The notes under the pieces were generated by a model that saw nothing but the letters and a program-made list of their open reading frames with translations, did not search any database and was not told the origin of the DNA. Source: Heliomarina baculiformis (lineage in GTDB: Bacteria > Pseudomonadota > Alphaproteobacteria > Rhodobacterales > Rhodobacteraceae). From it: a DNA stretch of 64,000 bases. Of this stretch, positions 7,794 through 16,574 are shown one piece after another. Positions within the stretch are counted from its first letter, which is position 1; the number at the start of each line of letters is the position of its first letter. The position numbers were made by a program, and so were the translations under genes. The stretch lies in contig NZ_JAIMIC010000008.1 in the NCBI RefSeq assembly GCF_019966545.1, positions 1-64,000 on the forward strand, in the 5' to 3' direction.

Positions 7794-10700
7794 CTGCTTA
7801 TGATGAGAACTGGGTGCGCGCGGAAGAAACCAAGCGCAAGTGGATGGCAGAGAATTCGCTCTATACCGAAGAGAGCGAGCACTCCTCCTGCGGTGTGGGG
7901 CTTGTCGTGTCGGTGGACGGCTCGAAAAGCCGCAAGGTCGTGGAATCCGGAATCAAGGCGCTCAAGGCGATCTGGCACCGGGGCGCGGTGGACGCGGATG
8001 GCAAGACCGGCGATGGCGCGGGTATCCATGTGCAGATCCCGGTGCCGTTCTTCTACGACCAGATCAAGCGCACGGGCCATGAACCGCGTCAGGACGAGCT
8101 GATCGCCGTCGGGCAGGTGTTCCTTCCCCGCACGGATTTCGGCGCGCAGGAGACCTGCCGGACCATCGTGGAATCCGAAGTGCTGCGGATGGGGTATTAC
8201 ATCTATGGCTGGCGCCACGTGCCGGTGGATGTGACCTGTCTGGGTGAAAAGGCCAACGCGACCCGGCCCGAGATCGAGCAGATAATCATCTCGAACGCCA
8301 AGGGCGTGGACGAGGAAACATTCGAGCGCGAGCTCTACGTGATCCGTCGCCGGATCGAGAAGGCCGCCGCCGCTGCCGGTGTCGGGCAGCTTTATATCGC
8401 GTCGCTGTCCTGCCGGTCGATCATCTACAAGGGCATGATGCTGGCCGAGCAGGTCGCGGTTTTCTACCCCGACCTGATGGACGAACGGTTCGAAAGTGCT
8501 TTTGCGATCTATCACCAGCGCTATTCGACAAATACCTTCCCGCAGTGGTGGCTGGCGCAGCCGTTCCGGATGCTGGCCCATAACGGCGAGATCAACACGC
8601 TCAAGGGCAATACCAACTGGATGAAGAGCCATGAGATCCGCATGGCGTCGTCGACCTTTGGCGAGATGGCCGAGGATATCAAACCGATCATCGCGGGCGG
8701 GTCCTCGGATTCGGCGGCGCTGGATTCGGTGTTCGAGGTGCTGGTGCGCGCGGGGCGTAACGCGCCGATGGCCAAGACCATGTTGGTGCCGGAGTCGTGG
8801 TCCAAGCAGGCGGTGGAGCTGCCCGAGGCCTGGCGCGACATGTATTCCTACTGCAACTCGGTGATGGAGCCGTGGGACGGTCCGGCCGCGCTGGCGATGA
8901 CCGATGGGCGCTGGGTTTGCGGTGGTCTTGACCGGAACGGTCTGCGCCCGATGCGCTATGTGGTGACGGGCGACGGGCTTCTGATTGCCGGGTCCGAAGC
9001 GGGCATGGTCCCAATCGACGAATCCACCGTGGTGGAAAAAGGCGCGCTGGGCCCGGGCCAGATGATCGCGGTCGACATGCAGGATGGCAAGCTGTTCCAC
9101 GATGTCGAGATCAAGGACCGGCTGGCCGCCGCGCAGCCGTTCGGCGAATGGGTCGGCAAGATCAACGATGCGGACGAAGTGCTGGCCGGGGTCAGTGAAA
9201 AGCCGCTGTTCTCTGGCGAAGAGTTGCGCCGCCGCCAGATCGCGGCCGGTTACACTATCGAAGAGCTGGAACAGATCCTGTCGCCGATGGCCGAGGACGG
9301 CAAGGAATCTCTGGCCTCGATGGGGGATGACACGCCAAGTGCCGTCCTGTCGAAGAAGTACCGCCCGCTGAGCCATTTCTTCCGCCAGAACTTCTCTCAG
9401 GTCACCAACCCACCGATCGATTCCCTGCGTGAATTCCGCGTGATGAGCCTCAAGACACGGTTCGGTAACCTCAAGAACGTGCTGGACGAGGACAGCAGCC
9501 AGACCGAGATCGTGGTGCTGGAAAGCCCGTTCATCGGCAATGCACAGTTCGAGGCGCTGACCACGCAGTTCAACGCGCCGATGACGGTGATCGACTGTAC
9601 CTTTGAAAAGGGTGAAAGGGCGCTGCACGGCGCGCTGGCGCGGATCCGGTCCGAGGCCGAGGACGCGGTGCGTTCGGGCGCCGGGCATATCGTTCTGACC
9701 GATCAGGACTCGGGCGAGGGTCGCGTCGCGATGCCGATGATCCTTGCCACCAGCGCGGTGCACAGCCACCTGACGCGCAACGGGCTGCGGACCTTCTGTT
9801 CGCTGACGGTGCGTTCGGCGGAATGTATCGATCCGCATTATTTCGCGGTGCTGATCGGCTGCGGGGCGACCGTGGTGAACGCCTATCTCGCCGAGGATTC
9901 CATTGCCGACCGGATCGAGCGCGGCCTGATCGACGGGCCGCTGACCGAGGCGGTCATGCGCTATCGCGATGCTATTGATGCCGGTCTGCTCAAGATCATG
10001 GCCAAGATGGGGATTTCGGTCGTGTCGTCGTACCGGGGCGGGCTGAATTTCGAGGCCGTGGGCCTGAGCCGTGCGATGTGCAACGAATACTTCCCCGGCA
10101 TGACCAGCCGGATCAGCGGCATCGGCGTGAGCGGTATCCAGCGGAAGGCGGAAGAGGTGCATGCGCTGGGCTGGGAGTCCGGTCTGACCACGCTGCCCAT
10201 CGGCGGTTTTTACAAGGCGCGCGCCAGTGGCGAGACCCACGCCTGGGAAGCGACCTCGATGCATATGCTGCAAATGGCCTGCAACAAGGCGTCCTATGAG
10301 CTGTGGAAGCAGTATTCGCGCAAGATGCAGAGCAACCCGCCGATCCACCTGCGCGATCTGCTCGACATCAAGCCGCTGGGCAAGCCGGTGCCGATCGAAG
10401 AGGTCGAAAGCATCACCTCGATCCGCAAGCGTTTCGTGACGCCCGGCATGTCGCTTGGGGCGCTGTCGCCCGAGGCGCACAAGACGCTGAACGTGGCGAT
10501 GAACCGGATCGGGGCGAAGTCCGATAGCGGCGAAGGCGGCGAAGATCCGGCGCATTTCGTGCCGGAGCCGAATGGCGACAATCCCAGCGCCAAGATCAAG
10601 CAGGTCGCGTCGGGGCGGTTCGGTGTCACCGCCGAATACCTCAACCAGTGCGAAGAGCTTGAGATCAAGGTCGCGCAGGGCGCCAAGCCCGGTGAGGGCG

Positions 10701-12322
10701 GCCAGTTGCCGGGGATGAAAGTCACCGACCTGATCGCGCGTCTACGCCATTCGACCAAGGGCGTGACGCTGATTTCACCGCCGCCGCACCACGACATTTA
10801 CTCCATCGAGGATCTGGCGCAGCTGATCTATGACCTCAAGCAGATCAACCCGCGCTGCAAGGTGACGGTAAAGCTGGTCGCGTCTTCGGGCGTGGGCACG
10901 ATTGCTGCCGGTGTGGCCAAGGCCAAGGCGGATATCATCCTGATTTCGGGCCATAACGGCGGCACCGGGGCTTCTCCGGCCACGTCCATCAAATACGCGG
11001 GTCTTCCGTGGGAGATGGGCCTGACCGAGGCGCATCAGGTGCTTGCGATGAACAAGCTCCGCGAGCGCGTCACCCTGCGCACCGACGGCGGTCTGCGGAC
11101 GGGCCGTGACATCGTAATGGCGGCGATGATGGGGGCCGAGGAATTCGGCATCGGCACCGCCGCGCTGATCGCGATGGGCTGCATCATGGTGCGTCAGTGC
11201 CAGTCGAACACCTGCCCGGTGGGCGTCTGTACGCAGGACGAGGCGCTGCGCGGCAAGTTCACCGGCTCGGCGGACAAAGTTGTCAACCTGATCACCTTCT
11301 ACGCCACCGAAGTGCGCGAACTGCTCGCGGCCATCGGTGCCCGGTCGCTGGACGAGGTGATCGGTCGTGCGGATCTGCTGGCGCAGGTTAGCCGCGGGTC
11401 GGCGCATCTGGACGATCTGGACCTTAACCCGCTGCTGATCACGGTCGATGGGGCCTCGCGCATTCGGTATGACCGCGAGAAAGAGCGCAACTTTGTGCCT
11501 GATACGCTGGATGCGGAGATCGTGCGTGACGCGGCGCGCTTCCTTAAGGATGGCGAGAAGATGCAGCTTTCCTATGCGGTGCAGAACACGCACCGCACGG
11601 TGGGCACCCGCACCTCAAGCCTCATCGTGCAGAACTTTGGCATGCGCAACGCGTTCCAGAACGACCACCTGACGGTGAAGCTGCAAGGCTCGGCCGGGCA
11701 GTCGCTGGGGGCCTTTGCCGCGCCGGGTCTGAAGCTGGAAGTGTCCGGCGACGCGAACGACTATGTCGGCAAGGGGCTGTCCGGCGGTACGATCGTCGTG
11801 CGCCCGCCGATGGCGAGCCCGCTGAAAGCGAGCGAAAACACCATCATCGGCAACACCGTTCTGTACGGGGCGACCGACGGGTATCTCTTTGCGGCCGGTC
11901 GTGCGGGCGAGCGTTTCGCGGTGCGTAACTCGGGTGCCAAAGTGGTGATCGAGGGCTGCGGGTCGAACGGGTGTGAATACATGACGGGCGGCGTGGCCGT
12001 GATCCTTGGGGAGATCGGTGCGAACTTTGGTGCCGGGATGACCGGGGGGATGGCCTATCTCTACGATCCCGAGGGCAAGGCCACGACGATGATGAACCTT
12101 GAAACGCTGGTCACCTGCCCGGTGACGGTGCCGCACTGGGAGTTGCAGCTCGAAGAGCTGATTGAGCGCCATGTGGCCGAGACCAACAGCCTCAAGGGGG
12201 CCGATATCCTGCAGCACTGGGATCTGGAAAAGCAGAACTTCCTTCAGGTCTGCCCGAAAGAGATGCTGAACCACCTTGCTGCGCCGCTGAGCCTTGAGCA
12301 GGGGGCCATTCCGGCAGAGTGA
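7790..12322 (+). CDS. gltB: Glutamate synthase (NADPH) large subunit
   Basis: This 1510-residue alpha subunit hydrolyses glutamine, channels ammonia to 2-oxoglutarate and reduces the iminoglutarate with electrons from GltD. The N-terminal amidotransferase nucleophile is Cys34 (SSCGVGLVV), exposed after cleavage of a 33-residue propeptide as in the family. The FMN-binding synthase domain contains ISGHNGGTGASP. The 3Fe-4S centre is formed by the three cysteines of CIMVRQCQSNTCPVGVC near residue 1131. The C-terminal GXGXG repeat domain (GGTIVVRPP onward) is complete. The start overlaps GFA2, and a strong terminator follows 26 bases after the stop. Confidence 0.97.
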   Translation: MTAYDENWVRAEETKRKWMAENSLYTEESEHSSCGVGLVVSVDGSKSRKVVESGIKALKAIWHRGAVDADGKTGDGAGIHVQIPVPFFYDQIKRTGHEPRQDELIAVGQVFLPRTDFGAQETCRTIVESEVLRMGYYIYGWRHVPVDVTCLGEKANATRPEIEQIIISNAKGVDEETFERELYVIRRRIEKAAAAAGVGQLYIASLSCRSIIYKGMMLAEQVAVFYPDLMDERFESAFAIYHQRYSTNTFPQWWLAQPFRMLAHNGEINTLKGNTNWMKSHEIRMASSTFGEMAEDIKPIIAGGSSDSAALDSVFEVLVRAGRNAPMAKTMLVPESWSKQAVELPEAWRDMYSYCNSVMEPWDGPAALAMTDGRWVCGGLDRNGLRPMRYVVTGDGLLIAGSEAGMVPIDESTVVEKGALGPGQMIAVDMQDGKLFHDVEIKDRLAAAQPFGEWVGKINDADEVLAGVSEKPLFSGEELRRRQIAAGYTIEELEQILSPMAEDGKESLASMGDDTPSAVLSKKYRPLSHFFRQNFSQVTNPPIDSLREFRVMSLKTRFGNLKNVLDEDSSQTEIVVLESPFIGNAQFEALTTQFNAPMTVIDCTFEKGERALHGALARIRSEAEDAVRSGAGHIVLTDQDSGEGRVAMPMILATSAVHSHLTRNGLRTFCSLTVRSAECIDPHYFAVLIGCGATVVNAYLAEDSIADRIERGLIDGPLTEAVMRYRDAIDAGLLKIMAKMGISVVSSYRGGLNFEAVGLSRAMCNEYFPGMTSRISGIGVSGIQRKAEEVHALGWESGLTTLPIGGFYKARASGETHAWEATSMHMLQMACNKASYELWKQYSRKMQSNPPIHLRDLLDIKPLGKPVPIEEVESITSIRKRFVTPGMSLGALSPEAHKTLNVAMNRIGAKSDSGEGGEDPAHFVPEPNGDNPSAKIKQVASGRFGVTAEYLNQCEELEIKVAQGAKPGEGGQLPGMKVTDLIARLRHSTKGVTLISPPPHHDIYSIEDLAQLIYDLKQINPRCKVTVKLVASSGVGTIAAGVAKAKADIILISGHNGGTGASPATSIKYAGLPWEMGLTEAHQVLAMNKLRERVTLRTDGGLRTGRDIVMAAMMGAEEFGIGTAALIAMGCIMVRQCQSNTCPVGVCTQDEALRGKFTGSADKVVNLITFYATEVRELLAAIGARSLDEVIGRADLLAQVSRGSAHLDDLDLNPLLITVDGASRIRYDREKERNFVPDTLDAEIVRDAARFLKDGEKMQLSYAVQNTHRTVGTRTSSLIVQNFGMRNAFQNDHLTVKLQGSAGQSLGAFAAPGLKLEVSGDANDYVGKGLSGGTIVVRPPMASPLKASENTIIGNTVLYGATDGYLFAAGRAGERFAVRNSGAKVVIEGCGSNGCEYMTGGVAVILGEIGANFGAGMTGGMAYLYDPEGKATTMMNLETLVTCPVTVPHWELQLEELIERHVAETNSLKGADILQHWDLEKQNFLQVCPKEMLNHLAAPLSLEQGAIPAE

Positions 12323-12347
12323 CGGATCAAGGATAGAAGACGGGAAG

Positions 12348-12371
12348 GGGCCGCATTTGCGGCCCTTTTTT
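12348..12371 (+). terminator. Rho-independent terminator after gltB
   Basis: GGGCCGC pairs with GCGGCCC around an ATTT loop and is followed by six T residues. This is a textbook intrinsic terminator for the gltD-GFA-GFA-gltB transcription unit. Confidence 0.9.
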
Positions 12372-12695
12372 CATGTGTTCTGTTTCGGGTGCGGTTGCGG
12401 AAGCGCAATCGACGACTTCGATGAGTTCAGGCATTTTGCGTGTTTTGCAGGCGCCAGGATCACTGTGGCGAAAATGTATATGAGTTCCGTTCAGGTAAAC
12501 TTGCCTATTCATGTTTACACTTATAGGTGGATCTAAATATCCTTTCGCTGCATGCGTAAATGCATGTGTCGGGCCTCGGCGCTGTCGGGGCCGTGTGAGC
12601 GGCAGCGGTCGCGGCGTGCAGAGATTGCGCCGCTGCCGGATAGGTTTCACCGCGCATGAGATCGTCGTCATGCCCAGAGATTGTACGAGTGTCCC
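12372..12695. other. 324-base non-coding stretch with an inverted repeat
   Basis: No gene was found between the gltB terminator and the sulfotransferase-like gene. The middle part is AT-richer than the flanks and contains the inverted repeat GTAAAC (12495-12500) and GTTTAC (12513-12518) with a 12-base spacer. It probably carries the promoter and perhaps an operator of the downstream gene. No clear -35/-10 pair could be fixed. Confidence 0.4.
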
Positions 12696-13691
12696 ATGAA
12701 AGAGTTTGACCTGATCCACATCGGCCATGGAAAATGCCTGTCGACGTTCATGCAGGAACGCTGGAACCGGTCGGATCGTTACAACTTTTTCAACGGTGTC
12801 AGCGCGGGGGATGCGCTTTCCAAGGCGTTCATGGCCGGGGCCCGTTCGCCGGACGCGCACAAGATCGACATCAACCTGACCGCCGATAAGCCCAATGTGC
12901 TGTCCTATGAGTGCTTTACCTATTTCGGCTGCGCGGAGGATACGCCGGAAGAGTACCGGCATCTGACGCTTGAACGGCAGGCATTCATTGCGGCAACGCT
13001 GTCGCAGCTTTCGCGGACGGCCTTGTTGATCCTTCGGAATCCCGTCGACTGGATCAGGTCGGCGCATGCGCAATACATCAAATATGGCGGGTCCCTGAAT
13101 CTTCAGGGATATTTCGCCGCCTTTCGCACGCCCTTGCTGGATAATCTGCGGCTGGATCGGATCCTGCCAATCTGGCGCGACAACGGGTTCGAGCCGGTGG
13201 TGCTGGCGATGGAGGATTATACGCGCGATCCGGAACGGTTCTGGCGGCAGTACGAAGCCCTGACAGAGCTTCCTGCGCCGCATGACATCGCTACGGATGC
13301 TCAGAGCGACAACCGCACGGACCATGGCAATCTGGAAACCCGGGCGGCCACAAATGCTTTGATCGATACGCTGATCGGCGCGATGGAGCGGAACCAGTTG
13401 TACAAGAACAGTCCGCCGCATCAGAAAGAGCTGGAATCGCTATCCACGGTGAACGAGCATTTCCGGACGTGGACCCTGCGCCGGGCTTTCGAAGCCATGG
13501 GCGAAGAGGAGTTCGACGACCTCCGGTCCCAGCTTGCGCTGAGCGAAGATCAGAGTTTTCGTGAGCTGGCGCTTGATCCTTCGGACGCTGATCTGCTGGC
13601 GGAATGCTATCTTGAGCCGTTGCGGGAGTTTTCGGCGTTCGAGCCCTATTTCGAGAGCTATCGAAAAAGCCTGATCGCGGCGGCGGCGTAA
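12696..13691 (+). CDS. Sulfotransferase-like P-loop protein
   Basis: This 331-residue protein resembles PAPS-dependent sulfotransferases. The N-terminal HIGHGKCLSTFMQERW segment is the 5'-phosphosulfate-binding loop. LLILRNPVDWIRSAHAQY around residue 112 matches the 3'-phosphate-binding RxPxxxxxS region. No signal peptide or membrane segment is seen, so it is probably cytoplasmic and may modify a polysaccharide or lipid precursor. ATG 12696 was chosen over the in-frame TTG at 12681; neither has a good Shine-Dalgarno. The gene stands alone on its strand and converges on the VPLPA-CTERM gene across a shared hairpin. The substrate is unknown. Confidence 0.65.
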   Translation: MKEFDLIHIGHGKCLSTFMQERWNRSDRYNFFNGVSAGDALSKAFMAGARSPDAHKIDINLTADKPNVLSYECFTYFGCAEDTPEEYRHLTLERQAFIAATLSQLSRTALLILRNPVDWIRSAHAQYIKYGGSLNLQGYFAAFRTPLLDNLRLDRILPIWRDNGFEPVVLAMEDYTRDPERFWRQYEALTELPAPHDIATDAQSDNRTDHGNLETRAATNALIDTLIGAMERNQLYKNSPPHQKELESLSTVNEHFRTWTLRRAFEAMGEEEFDDLRSQLALSEDQSFRELALDPSDADLLAECYLEPLREFSAFEPYFESYRKSLIAAAA

Positions 13692-13850
13692 GCGGTCGCC
13701 GGGATTTTGTCGGGGTCACTGTCCGGGGGGGCGGGTCGGATATTTTCCGTCCCAGACGTTGCGCTGATAGGAGCGGCAACTGCCGCGACCAAGCTTTGGT
13801 CCTGCGCACATGGTCTGACAGCAGGCCGATGCAGAAAAACCAAATAGCCA

Positions 13851-13873
13851 AGGGCCGCGTTGCGCGGCCCTTG
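13851..13873 (-). terminator. Hairpin between convergent genes (VPLPA-CTERM gene terminator)
   Basis: AAGGGCCGCG pairs perfectly with CGCGGCCCTT around a TTG loop. On the minus strand the stem is followed by GGCTATTTGGTTTTT, a T-rich tail, so it mainly serves the VPLPA-CTERM gene. It may also stop readthrough from the sulfotransferase-like gene. Confidence 0.75.
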
Positions 13874-13891
13874 GTCTGGATGATCAGGCGA

Positions 13892-14752
13892 TCATGCTTT
13901 GCGACGGTGGCGACGCAGAACGGCGATCCCGCCGAGGGCGGCGCCCAGCATCGGCAGCGACGCAGGCAGCGGCACTGGCGTTGTCGCGTTCACGACGACA
14001 TTGATGCCGGTCGAGGCGACAGAGTTGCCATTGTAGAAAGCTTCGAATTCGATGCGGTAATTGCCAGCCACGCTTGGGTCGAAGGTGGCGAGCGGCGACA
14101 TGAAGAAGCCGTCGCTCGGTTCATTGAAGAATTCATAGTTCCAGGAATTTTGCGCAACGGATGACGTGCCGAGATAATAAGCATATTCCGAAGGGCTGGC
14201 CGCGACGATGCCATCGCCATTGCCGGTTGCCATATTGCCAAGTGCATGGTCCCAATAGGGCTGGTTGATCGGGTCGAAAGCAAAAAAGTCGGTGCCTGCA
14301 CCCGCATCACCGTCAATGCGCATTTCATAGGTTAGCGCGTTGAGGCTGGTGTTGTTGAAGGAGGGTTGAGTGAAGTCGAGTTCTGTCGCGACGCTCCAGT
14401 CAAAGCTCCAGACCGGGGTGGTCGGGCTGTTTTTATCCCAGTTGAAACCGCCGGGAGCGGCGCCTGCGTCGAAGGTATAGGTGTCGACGCCGTCGTAGTT
14501 ATAGGTGGCGCTGGGCGCATTGTTTTCGTCAAAGCGGAGCTTGGCGCGCAGGCCAACTTCCAGTTTGGCATCGGGACCGGTGATGTTGGGGCCGTTATAG
14601 CTGCCGGTGCCAACGGTAAAGCTGCCATTGGTATTGCCCGATCCGAAGACGATGTTCGGCGAGATATCGGCCGCCTGTGCCATGCCTGCGGTCAGGCCAC
14701 ATGCGATGACACCAAAATATACTGTCGAGATTAATCTGATTCGTCTTGCCAT
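13892..14752 (-). CDS. VPLPA-CTERM sorting domain protein, exported
   Basis: This 286-residue exported protein has an N-terminal signal peptide (MARRIRLISTVYFGVIACG then AQA-AD). Its C-terminal sorting signal is a VPLPAS motif, a hydrophobic helix (LPMLGAALGGIAVL) and a basic RRHRRKA tail. Such tails are recognised by exosortase-type systems and are common in roseobacters. The middle is rich in Asn, Gly, Thr and aromatic residues and reads like a beta-rich extracellular domain of unknown function. ATG 14752 was chosen because GGAGG precedes it closely. An upstream in-frame ATG at 14869 would add 39 residues ahead of the signal peptide. Confidence 0.82.
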   Translation of the reverse strand: MARRIRLISTVYFGVIACGLTAGMAQAADISPNIVFGSGNTNGSFTVGTGSYNGPNITGPDAKLEVGLRAKLRFDENNAPSATYNYDGVDTYTFDAGAAPGGFNWDKNSPTTPVWSFDWSVATELDFTQPSFNNTSLNALTYEMRIDGDAGAGTDFFAFDPINQPYWDHALGNMATGNGDGIVAASPSEYAYYLGTSSVAQNSWNYEFFNEPSDGFFMSPLATFDPSVAGNYRIEFEAFYNGNSVASTGINVVVNATTPVPLPASLPMLGAALGGIAVLRRHRRKA

Positions 14753-14794
14753 TTGTCCCTCCGAATTTTGGCTTCCGTCAATTCCGGCCACCGT

Positions 14795-14812
14795 ATGGCA
14801 AAACATTGCCAT
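14795..14812. promoter_or_regulatory. Perfect inverted repeat upstream of the VPLPA-CTERM gene
   Basis: ATGGCAA and TTGCCAT form a perfect 7-base inverted repeat separated by AACA, 43 bases upstream of the ATG of the VPLPA-CTERM gene. Long A/T runs nearby (14816-14838) could be part of the promoter. The dyad resembles a dimeric-regulator operator; the regulator is unknown. Confidence 0.45.
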
Positions 14813-15046
14813 CTCAATGTTTTTTAAACAAAAAACCCCTTTCTGAGGGGCGGGGAAGGTCGAATGCAACTATGCCGGTTTTTGCCTTGGTTCGGGGAGT
14901 CGTCAGGGCTGCGCCAGGAAACAAATGCCGACTGTTTCCCCGTTTCCTTTGATTCGGAGAGAAGCGGTATGGCTGGTTTGGTCCGTTCGGAATGGAGCAT
15001 CTGTTAAGCTCTTTTCCGCCGCCGCGTCTGCGCGTAATGCTGGGCC

Positions 15047-15793
15047 ATGGCAAAGGCATCCTCTACCGCCCGCAAGAGCAAGCGTCCCGCCAAGGGGAAA
15101 ACGCGTCGATTCAAACAGCGTAGCCTGAAGGGGTGGCTGTGGTTTCTGGCCACGCGCGCCGTGCTGGTGGCGGTGGCCTTGGCGCTGTTCGTGGTGCTGC
15201 TTTACACCGTGGTAAACCCGCCGATCACCCATACGATCTGGGCGGAGCAGCGGCGGCTGGGTTCGGTCGAGCGGGAATGGGTAGCGATCGAGGACGTGGC
15301 CCCCGAGATGGCGCGGGCCGTGGTGGCGGCGGAGGATGCGAATTTCTGCCTGCACTGGGGGTTTGACGTGGAGGCGATCCGCAAGGCGTGGGACGCGGGG
15401 GCGGCGCGGGGCGGGTCGACGATCAGCCAGCAGGTGGTGAAGAATGTCTATCTCTGGCAGGGGCGGAGCTGGATCCGAAAGGCGCTGGAGGCGGGTCTGA
15501 CGCCCTTGGTCGAGGTGATCTGGTCGAAGCGGCGTATCGTCGAGGTCTACCTGAACGTCGCCGAGATGGGTGACGGGGTGTTCGGGGTGGCGGCGGCCTC
15601 GGAGCGTTATTTCGACCGGGCGCCGGATAAGCTGACCGCGCAGCAGGCCTCGCTGATCGCGGCGATCCTGCCGAATCCGCGCGAACGGTCCGTCACGCAG
15701 CCGTCGTCATTCGTCCGCAAGCGGGCGGCGTCGATCCGGGAGGGGGCGGCCACCATTCGCGCAGATGGGCGCGCGGCCTGTTTCGAGGATTGA
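15047..15793 (+). CDS. mtgA: Monofunctional peptidoglycan glycosyltransferase
   Basis: This 248-residue inner-membrane enzyme polymerises lipid II into glycan strands and belongs to glycosyltransferase family 51 without a transpeptidase domain. A basic N terminus (residues 1-30) precedes one transmembrane helix (about 31-55). The catalytic motif AAEDANFCLHWGFD contains the donor-site Glu. GGSTISQQVVKN and WSKRRIVEVYLNVAEMGDGVFG are the other GT51 signatures. The length is normal for the family. It is a single gene ahead of a GST on the same strand. Confidence 0.94.
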   Translation: MAKASSTARKSKRPAKGKTRRFKQRSLKGWLWFLATRAVLVAVALALFVVLLYTVVNPPITHTIWAEQRRLGSVEREWVAIEDVAPEMARAVVAAEDANFCLHWGFDVEAIRKAWDAGAARGGSTISQQVVKNVYLWQGRSWIRKALEAGLTPLVEVIWSKRRIVEVYLNVAEMGDGVFGVAAASERYFDRAPDKLTAQQASLIAAILPNPRERSVTQPSSFVRKRAASIREGAATIRADGRAACFED

Positions 15794-15848
15794 AAATCCC
15801 TGCCGCAACAGGCATTGCTGGTGAGGCTTTACTGTAACCAGGATCATC

Positions 15849-16514
15849 ATGGCCCGACTGTTTCACGTCCCCCTTTCCCCCTTTTGCCGCAAGGTGCGTC
15901 TGAGCCTTGCCGAGAAGAAAATAGAAGTGGAGCTGGTCGAGGAGCGCTATTGGGAGGCGGATCCGGATTTCCTGCGCCGCAACCCGGCGGCGAAGGTGCC
16001 GGTGCTGAAGCTGGACGGCAGGATCATGGCCGAGTCCGCGGCGATCTGCGAATATATCGAGGAGACCCGCCCCGAACCCGCGCTGATGCCGAAAGATGCC
16101 GAGGGGCGGCTGGAAGTGCGTCGGCTGGTGGGCTGGTTTGACGACAAGTTCCATAACGAGGTGACGTCGAAGCTGCTGTATGAGCGGGTCAACAAGAAGG
16201 TGACCGGTGCGGGCTATCCGGACAGCAAGAACGTCAAGGCCGGGGCCAAGGCGATCAAGTATCACCTCGACTACATGGCCTGGCTTCTGGATCACCGGCG
16301 CTGGCTGGCGGGGGACAGCATGACGCTGGCCGATTTCGCCGCTGCCGCGCATCTGTCCTCGCTGGATTACATCTCGGACGTGGACTGGAACCGGTCGGCG
16401 GCGGTCAAGGACTGGTATGCGAAGATCAAGTCGCGCCCTGCCTTCCGGTCGATCCTTGCCGACCAGATTCCCGGTTTCCGGCCACCGCCGCATTATGCCG
16501 ATCTCGACTTCTGA
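15849..16514 (+). CDS. Glutathione S-transferase family protein
   Basis: This 221-residue cytosolic protein has an N-terminal thioredoxin-fold GST domain. It starts RLFHVPLSPFCRKVR, with Ser and Cys near the usual catalytic position, and contains KVPVLKLDGRIMAESAAIC, the glutathione gamma-glutamyl binding region. A helical C-terminal domain with DFAAAAHLSSLDY follows. The substrate cannot be inferred. A CCAGGA Shine-Dalgarno lies before the ATG. Its stop runs directly into the repeat element that leads to queG. Confidence 0.9.
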   Translation: MARLFHVPLSPFCRKVRLSLAEKKIEVELVEERYWEADPDFLRRNPAAKVPVLKLDGRIMAESAAICEYIEETRPEPALMPKDAEGRLEVRRLVGWFDDKFHNEVTSKLLYERVNKKVTGAGYPDSKNVKAGAKAIKYHLDYMAWLLDHRRWLAGDSMTLADFAAAAHLSSLDYISDVDWNRSAAVKDWYAKIKSRPAFRSILADQIPGFRPPPHYADLDF

Positions 16515-16574
16515 AAAGGGGGCGCTGCCCCCGTCCTGCGGACTCCCCCGGGATATTTTTGACCCAAAGAAGAC
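16515..16574 (+). repeat. GGATATTTTT intergenic element, copy 1 (full length)
   Basis: The element has three parts: a GGGGGC/GCCCCC hairpin (16518-16532), a second GC-rich arm (CCTGCGG through CCCCCGG), and GGATATTTTTGACCCAAAGAAG. The A/G-rich tail ends one or two bases before the queG ATG and supplies its ribosome binding site. Related copies lie at 31089-31141, 31274-31307, 37437-37499 and 44088-44120. Confidence 0.75.

Noticed and set aside
7682..10555. Very long open frame antisense to gltB
   Set aside because: It is rich in His, Arg and Gln and lacks any recognisable domain. It mirrors the GC-biased third positions of gltB and is a codon shadow.
14795..14812. Sigma-54-like promoter (TGGCA...TTGC) before the VPLPA-CTERM gene
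   Set aside because: The distance between the GG and GC elements is one base too short on both strands; the symmetric dyad explains the resemblance.
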